Assembly: GCA_028023455.1 (NCBI GenBank)
Contig: JAQFVV010006275.1
Location: 937,279 to 1,001,278, forward strand
Reading direction: 5' to 3'
DNA from: Epiperipatus broadwayi
Taxonomy: Eukaryota > Onychophora > Udeonychophora > Euonychophora > Peripatidae
Length of the DNA stretch: 64,000 nt
A model generated the notes under the pieces. It ran no database searches. It saw only the letters and a list, made by a program, of their open reading frames with translations, and was not told where the DNA came from. Each line of letters starts with the position of its first letter. The first letter of the stretch is position 1. The position numbers and the translations under genes were made by a program. Below are positions 34,741 through 48,386 of the stretch, in pieces.

Positions 34741-37700
34741 TTGTAACCCACATTTATATATTAATTTATATATATAATACAATTTTGATTAAAACTTAAA
34801 TTTTTACTTTTAGAATTATTAATTAGCTTATTTGGTACTGATACATTTGCAGCACCTGGACACTTGATGGCGCTGCTTTTCTCTGAATGCACATCAATAT
34901 AACATTTCCTGGGTTGATGTTTTCTATACATGCTATGATTAAAAAAAAATTTTTTTTTATTTATACTGCCCAGTCTTGTTTTTTATTTTTTTTATTTTGT
35001 TTTTTAATAAAGACTTTCTTGTTAAGAAACATTTTTTTTTTAATATGGGGGAAGGGTTTTGGCTTGCTTTTTAATAATTGACTTTTTTTAAACACTTTTT
35101 TATCATAGTATGGCCATAAATTTTATCTTTTAGACATTTATGCTACGCAGAGTTCTTTCCGATTTTTTTGTTTTTTAATGAAGCCTTTTTTTACTTTACC
35201 TAAACAACAACAATTTAAGAATTTTGACATTTATTTGTTTCCTTTTTAAGAAAGACTTTTTTGTTATCAGGTTTGGTTTGCTTTTTAATAATCTAAACAA
35301 CAAGAATTTCCCATGGAATAAGTTTGACATTTATTTAATAAGAAATAAACTAGTGTTTTTACATTTAAAAACAAACATATTCTTTTCACAACAAATAAAC
35401 AAGCAGTAAGTTAGGCTGCAAAACAGTATATTGATATATATTTGCTGAAAAGCAGTACCATCAATCTGTCTGGTGCCTCAAATGTACTAATGTCATTTAT
35501 TTATGTTATTTGTTGAGAAAAAAACAATTTGACACAAACCATTATACATTGTCATAATAAAACTTGTAAATATGGATTTAAATTTGATTATAAAAACATA
35601 AAAACTATACAAATTGAATGTTGCCACAATAAACATGAAATAAAAGAGGCTATATTAATTTCAAGAAATCATCAAACATTAATATAACAGAATTGTGGAA
35701 GAACTGAATTGAATTATGAGAGTTATGAAATGATGTCTCATTTTAATTATTCAACATTATATAGTTGACAAAGACTAAAAGGAATATAGTCAAGAGTACT
35801 TCTAATAAAATAAGTCAAATTACATGAATATTACTGTATTTAATATATATATATAAATTTGAATATTACATATATTTTGGAAAGAATACAGACATCATAC
35901 TTAATTTATATTGTAACCTTATGGCTGGGCTCAATATTTATCAAGCCCTATTTAAATGGTCAATTGTATAAAATTTTAAATTTTAACCAATAATAACTAT
36001 TCAATATTAAATAGGTGTATTATATCAGTGGTGTGTTATCATGGTTGCTAAATTATATAAAAATAAATAAATTTCATCAATAAATCTCCTGAGAGTGATA
36101 AAGTGTTGGGCTGTTTAAGATATGTGTTAGTACTCTGCCAGATTGTGTATGAGATTTTTTATATGTAGTCTGTCAGATGGGATTAATTTCAATAGTATCA
36201 AAGTAATAATTTATTGATGTTATGATTAAATTAAAAGTATAGAAATATTTAGTATTTTATTATTATTAAATAATTATCATTAAAAGACTTAAAATTATAG
36301 TTATTCTAAATTAATCTTTACAATTAATTATCAAGCATATTTTTATTGCAATTTAAAATAGTTTTGAACAGCTTAATTAGTTATCATTTGTGTTTATAGA
36401 TGGAGAATTATTAATTGTATGTTAATGTATGCACATATAACAATTTAATTGGTCTGTTAATTTTTACAATCATCCTCTCTGGTAAAAGTTAATAAATAGG
36501 CCAACATAGATTTTTATGGGGGAGAATAAAAAGGTGAGAATTAAAAGAACCAAGGGAGAGAATTGAATTAAAGAAGAACTGGGAAGCTGAAAATTATTAA
36601 AAGTAAAAGTGAATTGGATTTGAATTGAAATGGAATTGAATTGGATTAGTAACTTGTAATTAATGGAGTAGGAACTCCATCATGACTGTCAATTGATAAT
36701 TATCAAAAGTTCACATTGAAAACTGATAGACATATTGGAAAAAACAATCTGCGGAAATGGACTTAAAATTTAAACTGACTCAGCTTGAAATTTTACTCTT
36801 TATTTTATAAATGTTTTAATTATAGTATTTGCAGTGTTTTTTTATAAATATAGTTATAATTTATTTGGAATAACAGGAAGGAAAGAAAAAGAGAAAATTA
36901 TTTTGTATTTTCAGTCAGAAAATAAATTTAAAAGGAACAGGACTATGATTAGAGCTATTTAATGTCATTTATTGCTGTTTTAAATTTATAAGACACTTGT
37001 GACATGTCTTCACTTACATAAAATAGTATTTAAAATTAACCCTAAACATTATAATTTTCTTTATGATATATTGATTGCATAATACACAGAGAAAATAAAT
37101 TTAGAAAAATCAAGAATAATAATCTATATCTGGCTAATTTAACAATATAAATGAAGATACTAAATTATGAAAGTTTTCACAAATATTTATTAAGACTCTT
37201 AATACTAAATATTCTCTGCGTTACCTTAAAACTTATGTTGGGGCAAAGCTGTATACGCCATCTTGTAACTTCCAGTGGTAAGTGGAATTGACATATTTAT
37301 TAAATTGAGTTATAAAATTTCACCAATATTGAATTAAATGGCAACTTAATTTTGGTTTATTAATTATCATGTTAACCACATTATGGATTAGATTTATAAT
37401 GTGCTAGTTAGTAAACAGTTCCATTAAGCCATAAAATATATGAAATCCACATATGTGATAAAATAAGAAGCAATGTTTATCTTCAACTTCTTTAATTTCC
37501 AGAATAACAAAGCATTTAAAGTTAACAGAAGTAAACAACAATTATTTATGGATTCAGCAATGTACTAAGATTACAATTTAAACTAATAAACAAGTATGAA
37601 ATATACTTGTGTGATAAAGAATATTCATCAATCATATAATGCTGCAGATTTCAAATGGTTGCAAACAAGATTTTGTTCTCTTTGTTTCACAAGAAAAAAT

Positions 37701-38326
37701 GTGAAAAAAGGTTTATGTAATGATCATTTACTATTATTAATATTATATGTATTGTTTTGTAATATTGTATATATTATTATTACAGATGTAAAAACCAGTT
37801 TCTGTAGATAATGAAACTCGTGATATAAATATAAACTTGTTCTAACTACGAAAAAAAAAAAAGGTAAAAGTAATCTTATTTAGTGTAAATTTTGTTCATA
37901 TTTTGAATATGAAGATAGGTAAGAAGGTTAAAATTTCTCCCAATAATATCCAATTTTAGTTAATTTAAGTGCATTAAATATGGTATTTTATATGTAATAC
38001 TTAACTAATTAATAGCTAATGACAACTATAGTTATGGGTCATTCTCGAATTGATAATGATAGTTATAATTTTTATGTGTCAAATAGTAATATATTCTGTT
38101 TTGCTTAGTGTCTTTATATATTCGTGGTGATATCAGTATGAGATTTGATTGTCATCATGTTGAATGATTATAATGTTACACATATAGTATTTGGAATATG
38201 TGGTAGATCCATGTTGCATCACGTCATGTGTATTTATTCTCTTACCCTGAGTGATGATATAAATGATCACCATGGGTGAATCATGAATGATGCCTATAAA
38301 ACTTTGAGCAGATTAAGACCATACTT
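34741..38326. other. AT-rich DNA, nothing recognised
   Basis: The region 34930-35400 is T-rich with partially repeated segments (TTTTTAAT, TTTTGGCTTGCTTTTTAATA near 35056 and TTTGGTTTGCTTTTTAATA near 35272). No gene or RNA is seen elsewhere. Confidence 0.5.
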
Positions 38327-38520
38327 TTGTAGTGTATTGGTATAGTTATTAAATAAGGGATTGATTGCCAAACTTCCTTTTATATCCGTGCTCCAAAAAT
38401 GGCACTGGGATTTCAGACCATGTATTAGTAAAGTTATTTAAATAATGGATTGACTGCCTCTTTCTTTTTCATATCCCTAAAGGTGATTCAAAAATGACAC
38501 CAGGATTTTAGACCATTTGC
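38327..38520. repeat. ~98-bp tandem duplication
   Basis: Two adjacent units share ATTAGTA/ATTGGTA, AGTTATT..AAATAA, GGATTGA.TGCC, TTTTATATCC/TTTCATATCC, CAAAAATGGCAC against CAAAAATGACAC, and GGATTT.AGACCAT. The boundary is near 38424. Confidence 0.7.
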
Positions 38521-40920
38521 AGTCGCGAAATGATCGTTGTCTAGGCTGTTGTTTGTTCTCTTTGCCTTGATTAACTCTATTCTATCTCTGGATAGATCAA
38601 ATATGTTTTATTATGTTCCATATTCCTAAGTTTTAATGGTTTAGTATCAATAACAACAGAATCATTTCTTAAATATAATATTTGAAAATGTAAACTGTAC
38701 TTAGCATTGAGCAAAATGATGATAGAAAATAATATTAGTTAAAAGTTATTTTATATAGTAGATTGTTAATTAGTGCCGCCTATCCATTCGAGATTATCAC
38801 ATCTATACCATTTCTATGTTATTTATTGTTTATACCCAATTTGTTTAAAATTCTGATATTTTTCATTAATGTTGGTCATATAATATAAAATTAATAATTG
38901 AAAGGTAGAATAATAATAGTCTTGATTCTTAAAGTCTATCTAATAGCATAAATAAATGGATTAAAATAAGAAGTCAATAGTTTTTAATAACATATTGTAG
39001 CATAAATTATTATATCTTAAGGGTATCCATTGTGTTATCTTGTATAATATAATATTGGTAGCTTATTAACCATTGGATAGGAATTTGGAAATGTATTGCC
39101 TGTGTCTATTTGAAGTGAATAAGTTCTTAAAATCGTGCTATTAATAAATAGGTAAATATAAAATGTATAATAAGTCAAAAAAAAAACTCAATGTAAGTCA
39201 TAGACTTAAATAATAATTAATTAAAAGATAATAATCTATTAAAATGGTGAATAGATCCTAAGACATCTTCCCTTAGTAATATGATGATATAATTAAATCT
39301 TGCTCTATGTAATTTCTGTTCACAATTGTCCAAAAATATATGTTTTCTTTGTTGTTATTAGTATTTCACAAGCTTGTAAATAATGCAAATAAATTTTGTT
39401 TGAAAATATATCTAGTTGTCTGTGGCCTTATTACTAAACACTATCCATACTATTATTGCTATCAACATATTTTTATTGTTGTCATAAATATCATCATCAG
39501 TTAATATAATAGATTTTATTTTGCATTAGTATATCCAAATAAATTTTGCTAAGCTCTTATATTTAGAGTATATAAAATCTCACCGCTTATTGTTCAAAAC
39601 ACTGTTGATCTTGAGTACATGTATTATTTTCAGATAATGTTTTAAAGATGAAATATTTAGTTTTGGAATGACCTGATTACCTAAATCATTAGATACATCA
39701 TTTGTTGATCTTGATCATATTGTCCATAGTTATTAAATAAAAGATAGTTTGTAGATTATTATATTTACTTTATTAAGAATTTATTAATACCTCATAAAAT
39801 TTAAAGTTTATTTTTATTGTAGCTATTGGAATAGTTAAAAGTTCTTTACTGATGCCATTTTGTTTTATGAGCTGTCTTTGCTTGCTATATTTGGGTAATG
39901 GCAAAATCCCTCTCGCTGATCCAAATATATTTTTTAAAATAATATTTAAATTATTGAATCCTGAGAAAACTAAGTTATTAATTAATAGTCTCAATTTTGA
40001 CTTTATTGTTAATTTTTCATTTCTTAAGTTATTTATTATGCTTCACCTTGTTCTCTTATATTAATTCTTATTGTTTCATTGATTTTGTATAATTTTAAAA
40101 TGAAAGTTTCTTTTATAGTTTAAAACTCATAACACATTTTAATTTAGTGGGTTTTTTTTTTTTTTTTAGTCAAGCTTAGAACCCCTTGCCTTTATTTGAT
40201 TTTTGTCTTGCTATTGTTTGACCCAATATTAGTTTTATAGTTCAGGATCTCATTCTTTATCATCAACATTGGTATCATAGCTCATACGTATTTTTCTTTC
40301 CTTTATTTTCATCTCCATTTCATTTTAAATCACTATCATAATTGATTCATCCTTCATGGATCCTTATTCTATCACCATCTCAATCTTTCATCACCCTAAT
40401 ACATTTCCCTTCTCTTCTCCTCATTCTTAAACCCATTCATTTTTATTAGTTAATTGTTATTTGTTTTTCATCATCCATTTAATCTTCTACATCTTGATTC
40501 ATTTATCATCCAACTCATTCTAATTCCATACTCATCTCATAGATGGATGTCCTCCTGATTATTAACTATTTAATGGTATTGCAAACTAAATTTCTCTTGT
40601 CATATTTTTGCTTTAGATATTGAAGTTAATTTAATCAATGTTTAATATTAGCCATGAGAGATGAAGAACTGATATAATGTAAGATTGGTAGTGGGATATT
40701 TTGTGACCTTTTCTTTAGATTTATTTCTGCTAGCCAAGTTTGTTCAAAGATAATATTATTCATTATGTATTGAGGTTACAATATATACTAAATAAATGTT
40801 TAATAGTTATGATTTTTTTATAACTAATAAAATTTTAAAAATATAAGTAACAAGTTTTTTGTTTAACTTGTTTTATATGATTTAGAGTTTCAGATCTTTT
40901 TTAAAAAAAATCATAGGTCT
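38521..40920. other. AT-rich DNA, nothing recognised
   Basis: A pyrimidine-rich, CAT/TCA-rich stretch at about 40270-40560 is notable only for composition. No gene is seen. Confidence 0.5.
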
Positions 40921-41095
40921 TAATATGATCTGGACCAACTGATGAGTGTTAGTTCAGCATGAAATATTTAACATTGGATATCATTTATCTTTTTTACATG
41001 TGGATGGCCATGTGTATTGGTTGTATGAGATAGATTGGATAGCTGAAGAGAGCTTGAAAGTCTGGGTTCAAATCTTCTATAATTAAGTCATAGTT
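40921..41095 (+). repeat. HHR repeat copy, right half only
   Basis: It starts at an HHR and runs through GATATCATTTATC, TTTTTACATGTG, GGCCATGTGTATTGGTTG and GCTTGAAAGTCTGGGTTC to a family-type end near CTATAATTA. The left half and inverted arm are missing. Confidence 0.72.
40927..40982 (+). ncRNA. Hammerhead ribozyme, stem III damaged
   Basis: CTGATGA and GAAA are intact. Stem II is GTGTT/AGCAT (two wobbles). Stem I is CCAA/TTGG plus GAT/ATC. The base preceding the predicted cleavage base is C where U16.1 is required, so the A15.1-U16.1 pair is lost. Confidence 0.65.
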
Positions 41096-41308
41096 TTGTT
41101 TTAAAAAGGTGAGCAAGTTTCATTCAGTGGGGTAACTACAAAAATTACATCTGAAAGAAAAGGTCTTAACTTTGTCCTCCTCACCAATTTCAAAATGCTC
41201 GTTTTTGTTCTCACTCCTATACATTAAAATTTTTAATTATTTATCATATAAAGTAATAAACTCACTTTTTAAAAAATGTCTTGCCTTTATGTTTACAAAA
41301 TCACTCTT

Positions 41309-41322
41309 GGGGGGGGGGGGGG
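41309..41322. repeat. Poly-G tract (14 bases)
   Basis: Uninterrupted G run in A+T-rich surroundings, comparable to those near 2691 and 20474. Confidence 0.9.
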
Positions 41323-41336
41323 TATTTAATATATTT

Positions 41337-41516
41337 AGTAGCTAGCATTAATACATTGTACAGGCTTAAACCTGCATTTATATATTTAATATATGCAGGA
41401 TTCGAACTCAGACTTTCACACGACCCACTACTCTCAGTGCGATCTCTTATTGCTGACCCGCCTGATCACAGGTTGGTCGGCAATAAGAGATGGCACTGAG
41501 AGTAGTAGCTAACATT
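41337..41516 (-). mobile_element. Small foldback/SINE-like element with TSD-like repeats
   Basis: Arms 41428-41458 and 41475-41505 pair over 31 bases with two mismatches and a 16-base loop. Imperfect direct repeats AGTAGCTAGCATT (41337-41349) and AGTAGCTAACATT (41504-41516) flank it like a target-site duplication. On the minus strand GAGTTCGAATCC (about 41410-41399) is a good pol III B box preceded by AAAGTCT. The same AAAGTCTGAGTTC motif ends the HHR foldback family, hinting at a shared tRNA-like ancestry. Confidence 0.65.
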
Positions 41517-44500
41517 GTAATATTTTTAATTCTAAATTGACCAATTGAATTTTTTTAAATCTTTGATTATTTTCTAAAAAGTCTTTCAGTACTAATCATA
41601 GTTATCAGAAAGGAAAATGGCATATATTTCATTATCTAGTAATTAATAATTCTTAAAGTCATTTGATTGATATTTTGTTGTTTTTGTTTTGTTTTGTTTT
41701 TTGTTGTTTTTTTTTTTTTTTTTTGTTAAGAACTTTCAGTTATATTCTCATGTAAATTAATTGTTTATCGGATTGAGAAAAGATTAGAATTATAATAATG
41801 ACTTTAATACATTAAGAGTTTGAAAAAAAGTCATCAAAAATCCATGATATTTGAAAGTTTTTGTGTTTATGGGTTCTTTGCTTATAGAAGCCCACAGACA
41901 TTGCCTTCTCTAACTTGGTACATATTTCATTGGCATGTTTATAAATTTTGTCCTGAAAAGTTACATCATTTATTTGAATTTCTTTACACACTAAAAATTA
42001 AAAGAAATTTTAAAAAAGTTGTTTATATCATTTATGCAAATTATTGGTAGTCATGCTAAAATAATTTTATACTGAAAAATCACATTTATTTGTCATAGAA
42101 CAAAAATTTTGTCTTTATCATACTATAATTTTTTAACTTCATTAAATGAATTTTCCAAACCCATGTATATATTTTTTTCTGCTGTTTATTATGCTACAGT
42201 TCCAGTTATATGACTCTATACATTCTTAAACTACAGACTGAAATTTTTGTTATAATGATATCATTGGAATTTAATAGAATTTTTTATACCAGAATAAGAT
42301 GTTCTATGTAGGGCAAGTATCTATGTCAGAGTTTTGAAAATAATATCAAAGAGATTAAAATCTTTCGGCATAATTTTAAAAAATACAAAGTGAACAATAA
42401 ATGTTTACATAATAAATATTTTGTTGTTGAAATCTTTATTTTACTACTTACTGTCTGCCTGCCTGCATTAATATAAATTATATATTTGTTGAAAAATTTG
42501 TCGTCTGAAGATAATTTCATATGATGAATATTTATTTTCAGAAGAGAAATATTATTTTGACTTCAATTTGAAAATATTTTAAATCATTAAAATTTTAACT
42601 TGGTAATTTAATTGAATTATGTTTATTTATTTTAAATATTTATTTGCATGTTTAATTTTATATTATTATTTGTATGTATTCATTTTAGTTTAAAAGATTG
42701 TGAAAGATTTCTTATCCTCTAATAGATGGTAGTTGTTCATTTAGAACTCTTTATTCATAAATAATTGTAAATTTACTTGGGTTTTTTTTTTTTTATTTAA
42801 AAATAATGATGTGAATATAACATTGTGTGAAAGCTTAATGTGTGGAGTTTATACGGTAGTAGGGATGTTTCTAGATAAGGGAATGATATATTTGATACTA
42901 GACGAATATAAGTTACAATAGGTGGATATCTAATATTGAAGATAAATATAAAATAGAAATTGTACATAAATATTCTATGTTAAATATTACAAAAAAGGCT
43001 TATTAATATTTATTATTTAGTTTGTGCCCTGGATGTCTTCATAATGTGGAATTCTTTAATACTATATGTTCTTTTATAATACTTTCTGTATCTCCATACT
43101 GTGGAACTCTGTAAGATTGTATATTTTTTTATAATATTATATCTGTAACAAAATTGGTGGAATAAAATATATCATCTGCTTAACTTAGTTATTTAACTCG
43201 AATTAATTTTAAATAATAATTATATTTTAATTGAATATGTTGTTTTTAATATGCAGTGAATTTAAATAATTTTGGAAATATGTTATACAATTAACTAGTA
43301 ATCCAAATATTTTTTATCCAAAAAAATTTCAGAGTTGATTTTTAATCTTTTACAATAAGTAAATTAGTGTGTTCATTTTCTTTTATAGCAGAGTTTGGGT
43401 TTATAATGAATACAAAGATCTGTTCTTAAAATTAGAAAAAATTTATAAATCCTAAAAAATTTTGGAGCCAGGAATTTTAGATTAAAGATGTTTTATCATA
43501 ATTAACGTTATCACTGCTCTAACATTTTTTTTCTGCCATATCAATTCTAACACTTTTACATTTATTTTTTTTTTAAGATTAGAAAACTTTATATTTAAAA
43601 AAATTAGTTTATGAATTCAAGTTCATCTAAAAAATTATTATGAAGATGCAATTTATATTTAACAAATGAGTTTTCGAATTCAATTTAATTTTAAATAGTT
43701 ACCAATAAGATAGAATTTGAATAATTTTTTTGGATAAAAAAAATTAGGAACCAAAAGCAATATTTCGTTGTTCTGTTTTATTTAATTCTAAATCTTTTAT
43801 TTATATATTTGGAGTACTTTTTTTGTAAATTAATTTGAACTCAAAACCACATTTTTAAACTATAAAAGTTTGCTAAACCTAAACCGATACTTCCAAATAT
43901 ATTTGAAAAGTTTGAATCAATATAGTGGAACGATTATTTTAAAACAGCTAATCCTAAAGAACTATAATTAATTCATAGCTATATGTATATTTAAAATTTA
44001 AATTAATAATTTTCTGCAGAACAACAAATACTGCTAAGGAACTTGACATTTATCTTCTTGCTTTATTTTCTCTATAATAATTTTGTAGTTTAGATTTTGT
44101 TTTTGCTTTTATTTATATGTAAATATCTATTCAAAATTAAGATATTGGGTCGTCTCTTTTATTAAATTTAAAACATTTAAATTGCGTTTGTATTCTATAT
44201 AAGTATAACACTGATTAATGTATTTGTTATGGTTAGATAATTTAATAAAGTGAAACCACATTGTCCAGCTATTCTTATTATTTATATCCATTTCTCTCCC
44301 CCTCCATTCTGAAACAATATATAAAATTATGTACATTCCATTCTGTTACTTTTTAAAGATATTTTTGATATAGCTCAAGTCAAAAGCTGGGATTTTTTTA
44401 AATCTATATTTATAGATGTAATAAAATATTTTGATGATAAGCAAACGTTTCTATTTTGATTTCTGATTGAAGAAAATTAAAGCCTCCATCCAACAAAGCA

Positions 44501-46295
44501 AGATAGAACTAGTGCTATATTATGTGAATGATACTTAATTTCGTAAAAAAAAAACAAAAAAAAAACATAAAAAGTCAAATTTTATTTGAAACTTTTTTCA
44601 TATTAGAACTTGTATATGACCTTTGAAAATTATCCTATTAAATAATCATTAAACTCATTGATTTATGAAAATGAAACACCTGTATTTAAAATATATACCA
44701 CCTGGATTAATTATGAAATAATTACATGGTAATCTATACAATAATTGATTAAATTCTCAATTGTTTGATACTTTTTTTTTCCTTATTGTTATTTTTTTAA
44801 TAGAAATATTTAAATCTACTTTTATGAGTGATTGTGTTTTATTTATATTTATAAAGTTTATTGTCTACATATATAATGTTATATTTATAATTTCTTATCA
44901 TGACAATTTTAAAAACAGATATATGTTAAGGTTAAGTTCAAAACTGAAAATGCTTTAGCTGATCTACTAATCTTTCATAGTGAAGTTATGATAAGTTTTT
45001 ATTTTTTTAATATTATCAATTATTAAAGATTTAATAATTAACTATCATATTTCCTATCTGAAAATAAATAACAGAATATGTTTATCTCATTGACATTATT
45101 TTATAATTGTTCTTCAATGATTTATATATATATAGTATAGGGAAAAAGTGAATAAATTTAAAATATCAATTTACTTAAAAATATATATTCAGTACAATGG
45201 CACTTTGCAACATTAGTAGGTTAAGAAGCAGACTCTCATCATTAAACTAATATCACTGTTATGTTTTGGTTTGACTCACAAATATAAATTACAAGAGAGA
45301 CACAATTTACTATTGCATTATGAATCAAAAATTACCATATCATAATATCTTATTAATACAATTAATTGACCATTTATAAACAAAATTAACAAAAAACAAT
45401 AATAATGTGATAAAGTAATAAAACTTAAAAAAGGTTAAAGTAAGGCATTTATGAATTTTTACAAACATTGAGTGAAGTTGTCATTTAGTTAATACAAAAA
45501 TATTATCTATATAGTACACAATACATAATAACTTTATAATGTTTGGGGAAATGCTAAAAGCAGAATGATGCTCTGAAAAAAAGAGACTGGGTGTAATTTT
45601 TAACTCAGATGTTAAATGCATATTGACAAACTTCTACCAAAATAACATGTTTGCATACCAATAAAGCATACTATGAAGTGTTACTGTAAATTTAATTAAT
45701 TGATTATTAATATATTTAGTTGCTAATAATATTATTGTATAAAATTTATTAGCAATTACACCGCATTTCAAACGCTTGTTGGTGAAGTTAGAAAAATCAA
45801 AATTAAAAATCAGGTTTAATGTTTTCGATGTCTTTTAACCTCATATTCATAGCTGTGTTGTTGACATTTGTTAAGACATGCAAATTAGTCTTCATATGCA
45901 AAACAACTTTACTATCAAAAGATCAATCAGTTCGACCACTTCTTAGAGATAAAGAAACACATACAACTCTTTTATTTTTATTTTGTAATTGTTTCTCTCG
46001 TTACATAGAATCTGAGGGTTGGAGAGTTCAAACTTGTGACCGGTTGCTTCTTCATGTTCTAAGAATATTGAAGTGTTGTCCCTATTATTTTGAGCACTCT
46101 TGTATGAATACAAATGCTTAGTATCTATTATTAACAGTGGCTTTCATTTCACCATAAAAGGTGGCATTGCAGCCAATCTACAGGCATAAAATCTTGTAAA
46201 ACTTTTTTTAAAAAAACATGCTTTATAAAGTTACTACAAAAATAAACTTTCAACAATATTTGAAATATTCCAGTAATTCACAAACATTATGCCCT
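41517..46295. other. AT-rich DNA, nothing recognised
   Basis: Only small internal repeats are seen, for example about 43035-43090 and 43091-43145 (TCTTCATAATGTGGAATTCT against TCTCCATACTGTGGAACTCT). The open frame 45819-46121 has no domain or codon pattern I recognise. Confidence 0.45.
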
Positions 46296-46303
46296 ATACT
46301 GTT

Positions 46304-46362
46304 TGGTGCAATTGGTAGAGTGTCTGACTTGTGATTATGAGGTCTTATGATTGATTCTGGCA
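46304..46362 (+). mobile_element. tRNA-like SINE fragment
   Basis: TGGTGCAATTGGTAGAG (46304-46320) is a strong A box. TGATTGATTCTGG (46348-46360) is a weak B box. The anticodon region reads CTTGTGA. Stems are incomplete, so it is a decayed tRNA-derived sequence and not a functional gene. I see no flanking duplication. Confidence 0.55.
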
Positions 46363-46558
46363 ATCAAACTTCTTATGAACTCCCAAACAGTAAAGCTAAT
46401 AGCATTTTTTATAAATATTATAACGATTACATTTTTAATAGTCAGAAACATACTTTTGTATGCAATTTCTATTTTTAAAAATATATATAGTAACATCATA
46501 TATATATGTGTATATAAATAACTACAACCATTAAATGTCTGTATTTTTAAATTATATA

Positions 46559-46780
46559 ATAATAATTCAAACAAATATATTTAACACAGTATTCAAAATT
46601 AAATAATATATTCTTTACCAGAAGTACTTTCAATTGTTTCACTGACAATCTTTTTCAACTGTTAATACAAACGTTTGTATTAACAGTTGAAAAAGATTGT
46701 CAGTGAAACAATTGAAAGTACTTCTGGTAAAGAATATATTATTTAATTTTGAATACTGTATTAAATATATTTGTTTGAAT

Positions 46781-46786
<6 letters not shown>
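46559..46786. repeat. Near-perfect 228-bp palindrome, no spacer
   Basis: Arms 46559-46672 and 46673-46786 are reverse complements with a single mismatch that I can find (CTGTG against CTGTA near 46590/46759). The centre is ACAAACGTTTGT. No spacer remains. It is followed by long (TA)n tracts. Such palindromes are unstable in cloning and are often either very recent or artefacts of library or assembly steps. Confidence 0.85.
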
Positions 46787-46815
<29 letters not shown>

Positions 46816-46842
46816 ATATATATATATATATTACCAAACCAA

Positions 46843-46880
<38 letters not shown>

Positions 46881-46895
46881 TTTGTTTGGTGTATA
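46787..46895. repeat. (TA)n tracts forming a hairpin
   Basis: ACCAAACCAAGCATAT (46833 on) pairs with ATATGCTTTGTTTGGT (to 46890) around a (TA)n core. With the preceding (TA)n it makes a second cruciform-prone site. Confidence 0.8.
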
Positions 46896-47397
46896 TGGAA
46901 TCTAAGTGGAAGCAATTACATTTCCGAAAGCTAGATATAAATAGCATTTATATATCAGTAAATGCAAAGAAGATTCGTTCATTTTATTCTTTGCATGTAT
47001 TGATGCATGAGTATTGTTTAAACATAGCTTCCATAGGTATTATTACTTCCATTTAAATTTTATATTCTGGAAATCAGTAACAATTGTAAATGCAGTATAT
47101 TACTCTGATTCATTAACATTGTGCAGAATACTTCTTATTTTTTCATTATAAATCTCTGTAATTTGTAAAACATCCATACACCACTAAAATTTTTAATAGA
47201 TATTGCTTTTAATAAATATAATTTTGAATATATATTTAGCTAGCGTGGTGAGTTTATTGGCTTTTTACCTCTGAGTTTAAGATCAAGAAACAGCATAGTC
47301 TTTCTTCTCACTTGCCTGATAAGGCAGAATGAATGTTTGAGTAAAAATGATAAATATTTTTCCTAAATATATACACTTATGACAGACAAAAATAAAT
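46896..47397. other. AT-rich spacer
   Basis: No gene or repeat recognised. Ends at the GC-richer start of the RTE element. Confidence 0.45.
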
Positions 47398-47425
47398 CAT
47401 GGCCCTTATTCCCAGGAGGCTGTAA

Positions 47426-47455
47426 AGTCACCAACCAAGGCAGTGGTTGGTGGCT
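47426..47455 (+). other. Hairpin in RTE 5' leader
   Basis: CACCAACCA and TGGTTGGTG form a 9-bp stem, extendable to 12 with a wobble, around a 6-base loop. It may be an RNA structure of the element's leader. Function unknown. Confidence 0.6.
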
Positions 47456-47594
47456 AAAGACAGAGGGTGCTAGGAATCTCCTGATTGCAGACCAGGCTGC
47501 CATTTGATGGCAACTTTTTATTTAGTTACTTACAACTGCAGATAGCTTTCAAGTGAGGGAAGATTACAAGAATTAGAGGAAGAATTGTCTTATT

Positions 47595-48175
47595 AAATGG
47601 GACATTATTGGACTTTGTGAAGTTAGAAGAAAAGGTGAAGAGACAATTGATCTAAAAAGTGGACATGTACTCTATTATGAAAGTACAAATATTGGAAATA
47701 TAAGTGGAGTAGAATTCATTATAAATAAAAAGTGAAAGAACAACATTGTGGAGATTGATGGCATATCGGACAGAGTGGCAAAATCAGTTATACAACTTAA
47801 TAGCAGATACCAAATGCAGATAATTCAGGTTTATGCTCCAACAAGTTCTCGTAGTGATGAAGTAGTAGAAGATTTTTATATGGAGGTACAAAAGATTTTT
47901 GATCAAAGTAAACAACATTTTAAAATTATTATGGGAGACTTTAATGATAGAATTGGTAAACAAATGAAAGATGAAAGTATTTTAGGTAATTTTGGTTATG
48001 GTAATAGAAATGAGAGAGGAAATAGACTTGTGGAGTTTGCAGAAAAGGAAGAACTTTATATTATGAATTCTTTTTTTGAGAAAAATGTTAAAAGAAATGG
48101 ACATGGAAGCATCCAAATGAAGGTACATGAGAATTGGATTATATTTTGATTAACAGAAAATGCATATTTCAGATT
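47595..48175 (+). pseudogene. RTE endonuclease domain
   Basis: KWDIIGLCEVRRKGEE (from 47595) is the start of the endonuclease with the catalytic Glu of the SEVR motif. A TGA at 47733 interrupts it. The same frame resumes at 47748 with IIQVYAPTSS (VYAPT motif, about residues 26-35) and IMGDFNDRIGK (GDFNA motif, about residues 61-71), then RNERGNRLVEF. After a +1 shift near 48090 the expected TWKHPNEGT and DYILINRK appear, with another stop at 48118. The catalytic residues visible in the first three motifs are intact. The domain nicks target DNA for reverse transcription. Confidence 0.85.
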
Positions 48176-48386
48176 GTAATGTTCTTAATAAATTTAAGCA
48201 GGAAGTGATCATCGATTACTAAAATATAAGATACTTGTTAATGCAAAACTAGAGAGACAAAAATTATTAAGAAAAGCAATATTTACAGTTGATATTCTTA
48301 ATCTTCAGGAACATTCTAATGAAGAATTTAAATGAGAATTTACAAATTGGTTTCAAGTATTAGTAGATTTTGAACATGATTCAGAT

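Noticed and set aside
45819-46121. 100-codon open frame with a Leu/Phe-rich N terminus
   Set aside because: Could look like a small membrane protein, but there is no coding context, no homology I recognise, and such frames are expected in 64 kb.
46697-47056. Plus-strand 119-codon open frame
   Set aside because: It is largely (TA)n translated as Tyr-Ile plus a palindrome arm; no domain.
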